Below the pieces are notes generated by a model. The model was not told where the DNA came from and searched no databases. It worked only from the letters and a program-made list of their open reading frames with translations. DNA of 64,000 bases, from assembly GCA_947652605.1 (NCBI GenBank), contig CANTFG010000129.1, forward strand, positions 248,001 to 312,000, written 5' to 3'. Source of the stretch: Elmis aenea (lineage: Eukaryota; Arthropoda; Insecta; Coleoptera; Elmidae). The position numbers and the translations under genes were made by a program. Below are positions 54,140 through 64,000 of the stretch, piece by piece (positions within the stretch are counted from its first letter, which is position 1; every line of letters starts with the position of its first letter).

Positions 54140-57100
54140 GCTCCAGGGATCGTTTCCTAAATTAGTATTTCGTTGTAGATAAGCATGATAAACATATCCT
54201 AAAAAATTCAAGTCAATATCTTAAGCGGTTGAAAAATAATTCGGAAATATGTGTCTCGAAAGGTGGTTAATAGTAAGGAAATTTTTTCTTTGTTGAGTTA
54301 ATTGTTGAAGTTTCTTACAAACAGAATATTGGATCGTTTCCTAAATTCTGTTTTTCGTTGTAGATAAGCATTGTAAACATATCCTGAAAATTTCAAGTCA
54401 ATATCTTAAGCGGTGGAAAAATTATTCGGGAATATGTGTCTCGAAAGGAGGTGAATAATAAGCAAAATTTTGCTTTGTTGAGTTAATTGTTGAAGTTTCT
54501 TACAAACAGAATATTGGATCGCATCCTAAATTATTTTTTTCGTTGTAGATAAGCATTGTAAACATATCCTGAAAATTTCAAGTCAATATCTTAAGCGGTT
54601 GAAAAATTATTCGGGAATATGTGTCTCGAAAGGAGGTTAATAATAAGGAAATTTTGCATTGTTAAGTTAATTGTTGAAGTTTCTTACAAACAGAATATTG
54701 GATCGTATCCTAATTTATTTTTTTGTTGTAGATAAGCATTGTAAACATATCCTGAAAATTTCAAGTCAATATCTTAAGCGGTTGAAAAATTATTTGGGAA
54801 TATGTGTCTCGAAAGGAGGTCAATAGTAAGGAAATTTTGCTTTGTTGAATTAGTTGTTGAAGTTTCTTACAAACAGAATATTGGATCGTATCCTAAATTA
54901 TTTTTTCGTTATAGATAAGCATTGAAAACATATCCTGAAAATTTCAAGTCAATATCTTAAGCGGTTGAAAAATTATTCAGGAATATGTGTCTCTAAAGAA
55001 GGTTAATAATAAGAAAATTTTGCTTTGTTGAGTTAATTGTTGAAGTTTCTTACAAACAGAATATTGGATCGTATCCTAAATTATTTTTTTCGTTGTAGAT
55101 AACCATTGTAAACATATCCTAAAAATTTCAAGTCAATATCTTAAGCGGTTGAAAAATTATTCGGGAATATGTGTCTCGAAAAGAAGTTAATAATAAGGAA
55201 ATTTTGCTTTGTTGAGTTAATTGTTGAAGTTTCTTACAAACAGAATATTGGATCGTATCCTAAATTATTTTTTTGTTGTAGATAAGCATTGTAAACATAT
55301 CCTAAAAATTTCAAGTCAATATCTTAAGCGGTTGAAAAATTATTCGGGAATATGTGTCTCGAAAAGAAGTTAATAATAAGGAAATTTTGCTTTGTTGAGT
55401 TAATTGTTGAAGTTTCTTACAAACAGAATATTGGATCGTATCCTAAATTATTTTTTTGTTGTAGATAAGCATTGTAAACATATCCTGAAACATTCAAGTC
55501 AATATCTTAAGCGATTGGAAAATTATTCGGGAATATGTGTCTCGAAAAGAAGTTAATAATAAGGAAATTTTGCTTTGTTGAGTTAATTGTTGAAGTTTCT
55601 TACAAACAGAATATTGGATCGTATCCTAAATTATTTTTTCGTTGTAGATAAACATTATAAACATATCCTCAAACATTCAAGTCAATATCTTAAGCGGTTG
55701 AAAAATTATTCGGGAATATGTGTCTCGAAAGGATGTTAATAATAAGGAAATTTTGCATTGTTAAGTTAATTGTTGAAGTTTCTTACAAACAGAATATTGG
55801 ATCGTATCCTAAATTATTTTTTCGTTGTAGATAAGCATTGTAAACATATCCTGAAAATTTCAAGTCAATATCTTAAGCGATTGGAAAATTATTCGGGAAT
55901 ATGTGTCTCGAAAAGAAGTTAATAATAAGGAAATTTTGCTTTGTTGAGTTAATTGTTGAAGTTTCTTACAAACAGAATATTGGATCGTATCCTAAATTAT
56001 TTTTTTCGTTGTAGATAAGCATTGTAAACATATCGTGAAAATTTCAAGTCAATATCTTAAGCGGTTGAAAAATTATTCGGGAATATGTGTCTCGAAAGGA
56101 TGTTAATAATAAGGAAATTTTGCTTTGTTGAGTTAATTGTTGAAGTTTCTTACAAACAGAATATTGGATCGTATCCTAAATTATTTTTTCGTTGTAGATA
56201 ACCATTGTAAACATATCCTAAAAATTTCAAGTCAATATCTTAAGCGGTTGAAAAATTATTCGGGAATATGTGTCTGTAAAGGAGGTTAATAATAAGGAAA
56301 TTTTACATTGTTGAGTTAATTGTTGAAGTTTCTTACAAACAGAATATTGGATCGTATCCTAAATTATTTTTTCGTTGCAGATAAACATTATAAACATATC
56401 CTAAAACATTCAAGTCTATATCTTAAGCGGTTGAAAAAATATTCGGGAATATGTGTCTCGAAAGGTGGTTAATAATAAGGAAATTTTGCTTTGTCGAGTT
56501 AATTGTTGAAGTTTCTTACAAACAGAATATTGGATCGTATCCTAAATTATTTTTTCGTTGTAGATAAGCATTGTAAACATATCCTGAAAATTTCAAGTCA
56601 ATATCTTAAGCGGTTGAAAAATTATTTGGGAATATGTGTCTCGAAAGGAGGTCAATAGTAAGGAAATTTTGCTTTGTCGAGTTAATTGTTGAAGTTTCTT
56701 ACAAACAAAATATTGGATCGTATCCTAAATTATTTTTTTGTTGTAGATAAGCATTGTAAACATATCCTGAAAATTTCAAGTCAATATCTTAAGCGGTTGA
56801 AAAATTATTTGGGAATATGTGTCTCGAAAGGAGGTCAATAGTAAGGAAATTTTGCTTTGTTGAATTAGTTGTTGAAGTTTCTTACAAACAGAATATTGGA
56901 TCGTATCCTAAATTATTTTTTCGTTGCAGATAAACATTATAAACATATCCTAAAACATTCAAGTCTATATCTTAAGCGGTTGAAAAAATATTCGGGAATA
57001 TGTGTCTCGAAAGGTGGTTAATAATAAGGAAATTTTGCTTTGTTGAGTTAATTGTTGAAATTTCTTACAAACAGAATATTGGATCGTATCCTAAATTATT

Positions 57101-58189
57101 TTTTTGTTGTAGATAAGCATTGTAAACATATCCTGAAAATTTCAAGTCAATATCTTAAGCGGTTGAAAAATTATTTGGGAATATGTGTCTCGAAAGGAGG
57201 TCAATAGTAAGGAAATTTTGCTTTGTTGAATTAGTTGTTGAAGTTTCTTACAAACAGAATATTGGATCGTATCCTAAATTATTTTTTCGTTGCAGATAAA
57301 CATTATAAACATATCCTAAAACATTCAAGTCTATATCTTAAGCAGTTGAAAAAATATTCGGGAATATGTGTCTCGAAAGGTGGTTAATAATAAGGAAATT
57401 TTGCTTTGTTGAGTTAATTGTTGAAGTTTCTTACAAACAGAATATTGGATTGTATCCTTAATTATTTTTTTGTTGTAGATAAGCATTGTAAACATATCCT
57501 GAAAATTTCAAGTCAATATCTTAAGCGGTTGAAAAATTATTTGGGAATATGTGTCTCGAAAGGAGGTCAATAGTAAGGAAATTTTGCTTTGTTGAATTAG
57601 TTGTTGGAGTTTCTTACAAACAGAATATTGGATCGTATCCTAAATTATTTTTTCGTTATAGATAAGCATTGTAAACATATCCTGAAAATTTCAAGTCAAT
57701 ATCTTAAGCGGTTGAAAAATTATTCGGGAATATGTGTCTCGAAAAGAAGTTAATAATAAGGAAATTTTGCTTTGTTGAGTTAATTGTTGAAGTTTCTTAC
57801 AAACAGAATATTGGATCGTATCCTAAATTATTTTTTTGTTGTAGATAAGCATTGTAAACATATCCTGAAAATTTCAAGTCAATATCTTAAGCGATTGGAA
57901 AATTATTCGGGAATATGTGTCTCGACAAGAAGTTAATAATAAGGAAATTTTGCTTTGTTGAGTTAATTGTTGAAGTTTCTTACAAACAGAATATTGGATC
58001 GTATCCTAAATTATTTTTTTCGTTGTAGATAAGCATTGTAAACATATCCTGAAACATTCAAGTCAATATCTTAAGCGGTTGAAAAATTATTCGGGAATAT
58101 GTGTATCGAAAGGATGTTAATAATAAGGAAATTTTGCATTGTTAAGTTAATTGTTGAAGTTTCTTACAAACAGAATATTGGATCGTATC

Positions 58190-59040
58190 CTAAATTATTT
58201 TTTCGTTGTAGATAAACATTATAAACATATCCTGAAACATTCAAGTCAATATCTTAAGCGGTTGAAAAATTATTCGGGAATATGTGTCTCGAAAGGATGT
58301 TAATAATAAGGAAATTTTGCATTGTTAAGTTAATTGTTGAAGTTTCTTACAAACAGAATATTGGATCGTATCCTAAATTATTTTTTTGTTGTAGATAAGC
58401 ATTGTAAACATATCCTGAAAATTTCAAGTCAATATCTTAAGCGATTGGAAAATTATTCGGGAATATGTGTCTCGAAAAGAAGTTAATAATAAGGAAATTT
58501 TGCTTTGTTGAGTTAATTGTTGAAGTTTCTTACAAACAGAATATTGGATCGTATCCTAAATTATTTTTTTCGTTGTAGATAACCATTGTAAACATATCCT
58601 AAAAATTTCAAGTCAATATCTTAAGCGGTTGAAAAATTATTCGGGAATATGTGTCTGTAAAGGAGGTTAATAATAAGGAAATTTTACATTGTTGAGTTAA
58701 TTGTTGAAGTTTCTTACAAACAGAATATTGGATCGTATCCTAAATTATTTTTTCGTTGCAGATAAACATTATAAACATATCCTAAAACATTCAAGTCTAT
58801 ACCTTAAGCGGTTGAAAAAATATTCGGGAATATGTGTCTCGAAAGGTGGTTAATAATAAGGAAATTTTGCTTTGTCGAGTTAATTGTTGAAGTTTCTTAC
58901 AAACAGAATATTGGATCGTATCCTAAATTATTTTTTCGTTGTAGATAAGCATTGTAAACATATCCTGAAAATTTCAAGTCAATATCTTAAGCGGTTGAAA
59001 ATTTTTTCGGGAATATGTGTCTCTAAAGGAGGTTAATAAT
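58190..59040 (+). repeat. Higher-order block of the satellite, copy 1
   Basis: About 4.6 units with shared diagnostic variants (AAACATTATAAACA; ATTGGAAAATTATTC; CTGTAAAGGAGG; ATACCTTAAG; GAAAATTTTTTCGGG). They recur in the same order at 60022-60872, offset by exactly 1832 bp (ten units). The middle of this block also recurs around 56160-56540, offset by about 2381 bp (13 units). Confidence 0.88.
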
Positions 59041-60021
59041 AAGGAAATTTTGCTTTGTTGAGTTAATTGTTGAAGTTTCTTACAAACAGAATATTGGATC
59101 GTATCCTAAATTATTTTTTCGTTGTAGATAAGCATTGTAAACATATCCTAAAACATTCAAGTCTATATCTTAAGCGGTTGAAAAATTATTCGGGAATATG
59201 TGTCTCGAAAGGAGGTTAATAATAAGGAAATTTTGCATTGTTAAGTTAATTGTTGAAGTTTCTTACAAACAGAATATTGGATCGTATCCTAAATTATTTT
59301 TTTGTTGTAGATAAGCATTGTAAACATATCCTGAAAATTTCAAGTCAATATCTTAAGCGGTTGAAAAATTATTTGGGAATATGTGTCTCGAAAGGAGGTC
59401 AATAGTAAGGAAATTTTGCTTTGTTGAATTAGTTGTTGAAGTTTCTTACAAACAGAATATTGGATCGTATCCTAAATTATTTTTTCGTTATAGATAAGCA
59501 TTGAAAACATATCCTAAAAATTTCAAGTCAATATCTTAAGCGGTTGAAAAATTATTCAGGAATATGTGTCTCTAAAGAAGGTTAATAATAAGGAAATTTT
59601 GCTTTGTTGAGTTAATTGTTGAAGTTTCTTACAAACAGAATATTGGATCGTATCCTAAATAATTTTTTTGTTGTAGATAAGCATTGTAAACATATCCTGA
59701 AAATTTCAAGTCAATATCTTAAGCGATTGGAAAATTATTCGGGAATATGTGTCTCGAAAAGAAGTTAATAATAAGGAAATTTTGCTTTGTTGAGTTAATT
59801 GTTGAAGTTTCTTACAAACAGAATATTGGATCGTATCCTAAATTATTTTTTTCGTTGTAGATAAACATTATAAACATATCCTGAAACATTCAAGTCAATA
59901 TCTTAAGCGGTTGAAATATTATTCGGGAATATGTGTCTCGAAAGGAGGTTAATAATAAGGAAATTTTGCATTGTTGAGTTAATTGTTGAAGTTTCTTACA
60001 AACAGAATATTGGATCGTATC

Positions 60022-60872
60022 CTAAATTATTTTTTCGTTGTAGATAAACATTATAAACATATCCTGAAACATTCAAGTCAATATCTTAAGCGGTTGAAAA
60101 ATTATTCGGGAATATGTGTCTCGAAAGGATGTTAATAATAAGGAAATTTTGCATTGTTAAGTTAATTGTTGAAGTTTCTTACAAACAGAATATTGGATCG
60201 TATCCTAAATTATTTTTTTGTTGTAGATAAGCATTGTAAACATATCCTGAAAATTTCAAGTCAATATCTTAAGCGATTGGAAAATTATTCGGGAATATGT
60301 GTCTCGAAAAGAATTTAATAATAAGGAAATTTTGCTTTGTTGAGTTAATTGTTGAAGTTTCTTACAAACAGAATATTGGATCGTATCCTAAATTATTTTT
60401 TTCGTTGTAGATAACCATTGTAAACATATCCTAAAAATTTCAAGTCAATATCTTAAGCGGTTGAAAAATTATTCGGGAATATGTTTCTGTAAAGGAGGTT
60501 AATAATAAGGAAATTTTACATTGTTGAGTTAATTGTTGAAGTTTCTTACAAACAGAATATTGGATCGTATCCCAAATTATTTTTTCGTTGCAGATAAACA
60601 TTATAAACATATCCTAAAACATTCAAGTCTATACCTTAAGCGGTTGAAAAATTAATCGGGAATATGTGTCTCGAAAGGTGGTTAATAATAAGGAAATTTT
60701 GCTTTGTCGAGTTAATTGTTGAAGTTTCTTACAAACAGAATATTGGATCGTATCCTAAATTATTTTTTCGTTGTAGATAAGCATTGTAAACATATCCTGA
60801 AAATTTCAAGTCAATATCTTAAGCGGTTGAAAATTTTTTCGGGAATATGTGTCTCTAAAGGAGGTTAATAAT
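60022..60872 (+). repeat. Higher-order block of the satellite, copy 2
   Basis: Counterpart of 58190-59040. It ends where type 1 units give way to type 2 units. Confidence 0.88.
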
Positions 60873-62339
60873 AAGGAAATTTTGCATTGTTGAGTTAATT
60901 GTTGAAGTTTCTTACAAACAGAATATTGGATCGTATCCTCAATTATTTTTTCGTTGTAGATAAGCATTGTAAACATATCCTGAAAATTTCAAGTCAATAT
61001 CTTAAGCGGTTGAAAATTTTTTCGGGAATATGTGTCTCTAAAGGAGGTTAATAATAAGGAAATTTTGCTTTGTTGAGTTAATTGTTGCAGTTTCTTACAA
61101 ACAGAATATTGGATCGTATCCTCAATTATTTTTTTGTTGTAGATAAGCATTGTAAACATATCCTGAAAATTTCAAGTCAATATCTTAAGCGGTTGAAAAA
61201 TTTTTCGGGAATATGTGTCTCTAAAGGAGGTTAATAATAAGGAAATTTTGCTTTGTTAAGTTAATTGTTGAAGTTTCTTACAAACAGAATATTGGATCGT
61301 ATCCTCAATTATTTTTTCGTTGTAGATAAGCATTGTAAACATATCCTGAAAATTTCAAGTCAATATCTTAAGCGGTTGAAAAATTTTTCGGGAATATGTG
61401 TCTCTAAAGGAGGTTAATAATAAGGAAATTTTGCTTTGTTGAGTTAATTGTTGAAGTTTCTTACAAACAGAATATTGGATCGTATCCTCAATTATTTTTT
61501 CGTTGTAGATAAGCATTGTAAACATATCCTGAAAATTTCAAGTCAATATCTTAAGCGGTTGAAAAATTTTTCGGGAATATGTGTCTCTAAAGGAGGTTAA
61601 TAATAAGGAAATTTTGCATTGTTGAGTTAATTGTTGAAGTTTCTTACAAACAGAATATTGGATCGTATCCTCAATTATTTTTTCGTTGTAGATAAGCATT
61701 GTAAACATATCCTGAAAATTTCAAGTCAATATCTTAAGCGGTTGAAAATTTTTTCGGGAATATGTGTCTCTAAAGGAGGTTAATAATAAGGAAATTTTGC
61801 TTTGTTGAGTTAATTGTTGAAGTTTCTTACAAACAGAATATTGGATCGTATCCTCAATTATTTTTTCGTTGTAAATAAGCATTGTAAACATATCCTGAAA
61901 ATTTCAAGTCAATATCTTAAGCGGTTGAAAAATTTTTCGGGAATATGTGTCTCTAAAGGAGGTTAATAATAAGGAAATTTTGCATTGTTGAGTTAATTGT
62001 TGAAGTTTCTTACAAACAGAATATTGGATCGTATCCTCAATTATTTTTTCGTTGTAAATAAGCATTGTAAACATATCCTGAAAATTTCAAGTCAATATCT
62101 TAAGCGGTTGAAAAATTTTTCGGGAATATGTGTCTCTAAAGAAGGTTAATAATAAGGAAATTTTGCATTGTTGAGTTAATTGTTGAAGTTTCTTACAAAC
62201 AGAATATTGGATCGTTTCCTAAAGTATTTTTTCATTGTAGATAACCATTATAAACATATCCTAAAACATTCAAGTCTATATCTTAAGCGGTTGAAAAAAT
62301 ATTCGGGAATATGTGTCTCGAAAGGAGGTTAATAATAAG

Positions 62340-63435
62340 GAAATTTTGCATTGTTGAGTTAATTGTTGAAGTTTCTTACAAACAGAATATTGGATCGTAT
62401 CCTCAATTATTTTTTCGTTGTAGATAAGCATTGTAAACATATCCTGAAAATTTCAAGTCAATATCTTAAGCGGTTGAAAAATTTTTCGTGAATATGTGTC
62501 TTTAAAGGAGGTTAATAATAAGGAAATTTTGCTTTGTTGAGTTAATTGTTGAAGTTTCTTACAAACAGAATATTGGATCGTATCCTCAATTATTTTTTCG
62601 TTGTAGATAAGCATTGTTAACATATCCTGAAAATTTCAAGTCAATATCTTAAGCGGTTGAAAAATTTTTCGGGAATATGTCTCTCTAAAGGAGGTTAATA
62701 ATAAGGAAATTTTGCATTGTTGAGTTAATTGTTGAAGTTTCTTACAAACAGAATATTGGATCGTATCCTCAATTATTTTTTCGTTGTAGATAAGCATTGT
62801 AAACATATCCTGAAAATTTCAAGTCAATATCTTAAGCGGTTGAAAAATTTTTCGGGAATATGTGTCTCTAAAGGAGGTTAATAATAAGGAAATTTTGCTT
62901 TGTTGAGTTAATTGTTGAAGTTTCTTACAAACAGAATATTGGATCGTATCCTCAATTATTTTTTCGTTGTAGATAAGCATTGTAAACATATCCTGAAAAT
63001 TTCAAGTCAATATCTTAAGCGGTTGAAAAATTTTTCGTGAATATGTGTCTTTAAAGGAGGTTAATAATAAGGAAATTTTGCTTTGTTGAGTTAATTGTTG
63101 AAGTTTCTTACAAACAGAATATTGGATCGTATCCTCAATTATTTTTTCGTTGTAGATAAGCATTGTTAACATATCCTGAAAATTTCAAGTCAATATCTTA
63201 AGCGGTTGAAAAATTTTTCGGGAATATGTCTCTCTAAAGGAGGTTAATAATAAGGAAATTTTGCATTGTTGAGTTAATTGTTGAAGTTTCTTACAAACAG
63301 AATATTGGATCGTATCCTCAATTATTTTTTCGTTGTAGATAAGCATTGTAAACATATCCTGAAAATTTCAAGTCAATATCTTAAGCGGTTGAAAAATTTT
63401 TCGGGAATATGTGTCTCTAAAGGAGGTTAATAATA
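62340..63435 (+). repeat. Three-unit duplication within type 2 satellite
   Basis: A trimer of about 547-549 bp occurs twice in tandem. The markers TTCGTGAATATGTGTCTTTAAA, GCATTGTTAACAT and GTCTCTCTAAAGG recur at a spacing of about 547-549 bp (for example about 62612 and 63159). Confidence 0.85.
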
Positions 63436-64000
63436 AGGAAATTTTGCTTTTTTGAGTTAATTGTTGAAGTTTCTTACAAACAGAATATTGGATCGTATCC
63501 TCAATTATTTTTTCGTTGTAGATAAGCATTGTAAACATATCCTGAAAATTTCAAGTCAATATCTTAAGCGGTTGAAAAATTTTTCGGGAATATGTGTCTC
63601 TAAAGGAGGTTAATAATAAGGAAATTTTGCTTTGTTGAGTTAATTGTTGAAGTTTCTTACAAACAGAATATTGGATCGTATCCTCAATTATTTTTTCGTT
63701 GTAGATAAGCATTGTAAACATATCCTGAAAATTTCAAGTCAATATCTTAAGCGGTTGAAAAATTTTTCGGGAATATGTGTCTCTAAAGGAGGTTAATAAT
63801 AAGGAAATTTTGCATTGTTGAGTTAATTGTTGAAGTTTCTTACAAACAGAATATTGGATCGTATCCTCAATTATTTTTTCGTTGTAGATAAGCATTGTAA
63901 ACATATCCTGAAAATTTCAAGTCAATATCTTAAGCGGTTGAAAAATTTTTCGGGAATATGTGTCTCTAAAGGAGGTTAATAATAAGGAAATTTTGCATTG

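Larger units (their letters stand above)
54140..64000 (+). repeat. Satellite array, 183-184 bp unit, about 53 copies, open at the right
   Basis: Units can be phased on GGATCGTATCC (an interrupted palindrome GGAT-CGT-ATCC) at 54331, 54516, 54700 and so on to the window end. Other fixed landmarks are GTAGATAAGCATTGTAAAC, TCAAGTCAATATCTTAAGC, GGGAATATGTGTCTC and GTTTCTTACAAACAGAATA. Two main variants exist. Type 1 (54.1-60.8 kb) has CCTAAATTA, ATTATTCGGG and CTCGAAA. Type 2 (60.85-64 kb) has CCTCAATTA, TTTTTCGGG and CTCTAAA. The two leftmost units are the most diverged (GGATCGTTTCC). No ORF is conserved. Confidence 0.97.

Noticed and set aside
54140..64000. CRISPR-like array.
   Set aside because: The whole 183-bp unit repeats with scattered substitutions and there are no short repeats alternating with unique spacers. 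This is eukaryotic satellite DNA.
54140..64000. CENP-B box in the satellite (TTCGTTGTAGATAAG resembles the first half).
   Set aside because: The essential CGGG half is absent (TAAG instead), so only part of the core matches.

Overview
This window looks like a repeat-dense, AT-rich stretch of an insect nuclear genome. The evidence is the transposon families present (Jockey- and CR1-like non-LTR elements, hAT elements with 8-bp target duplications, mariner-type elements with very long inverted repeats flanked by TA) and an arthropod-order block of mitochondrial 16S-tRNA-Val-12S sequence copied into the nucleus. I find no convincing intact host gene. A beetle or bug is plausible, but the order cannot be fixed from the sequence alone.

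Layout. 1-12 kb: a non-LTR RNase H end (1375-2680), a decayed reverse transcriptase (RT; 4741-5345) cut by a lone mariner arm, a well-preserved 5'-truncated CR1/Jockey-like RT ORF (8122-9787) and a decayed Jockey RT (10441-11530). 12-19 kb: a MITE, the ORF1/endonuclease start of a two-ORF non-LTR family (13187-14125), hAT and mariner remnants, a complete non-autonomous hAT (16738-17911) and a non-LTR C-terminus. 20-32 kb: a Russian-doll locus. A non-LTR element is split by an 11,241-bp hAT with TSD TGAACAAG. That hAT holds a second hAT (TSD GATAGTAT), which in turn holds a mariner with a broken transposase and a foldback element. The large hAT also holds the mitochondrial insert, a third foldback element and clusters of a repeated ten-base motif. 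33-43.6 kb: an ORF1 fragment split by a mariner, an almost intact hAT with a BED-finger transposase (35880-38510), another hAT (39624-41509) containing a MITE, a three-copy tandem repeat and a non-LTR C-terminus split by a mariner MITE. 44.5-53 kb: more RT fragments, a 1.8-kb mariner palindrome inside a region bounded by a perfect 38-bp inverted repeat with its own motif, and a minus-strand Jockey fragment. 54.1 kb to the end: about 53 copies of a 183-184 bp satellite, continuing past the window.

How the parts relate. No pathway is encoded here. The sequence is an insertion history that can be ordered by nesting. Several insertion calls are supported by exact target duplications, by restored reading frames at the junction, and in one case by an empty-site paralogue in the same window (near 44.53 kb). 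The least explained structures are the motif clusters in the 11-kb hAT, the module structure shared by mariner arms, the 38-bp inverted-repeat region at 46.8-50.2 kb, and the block structure of the satellite.
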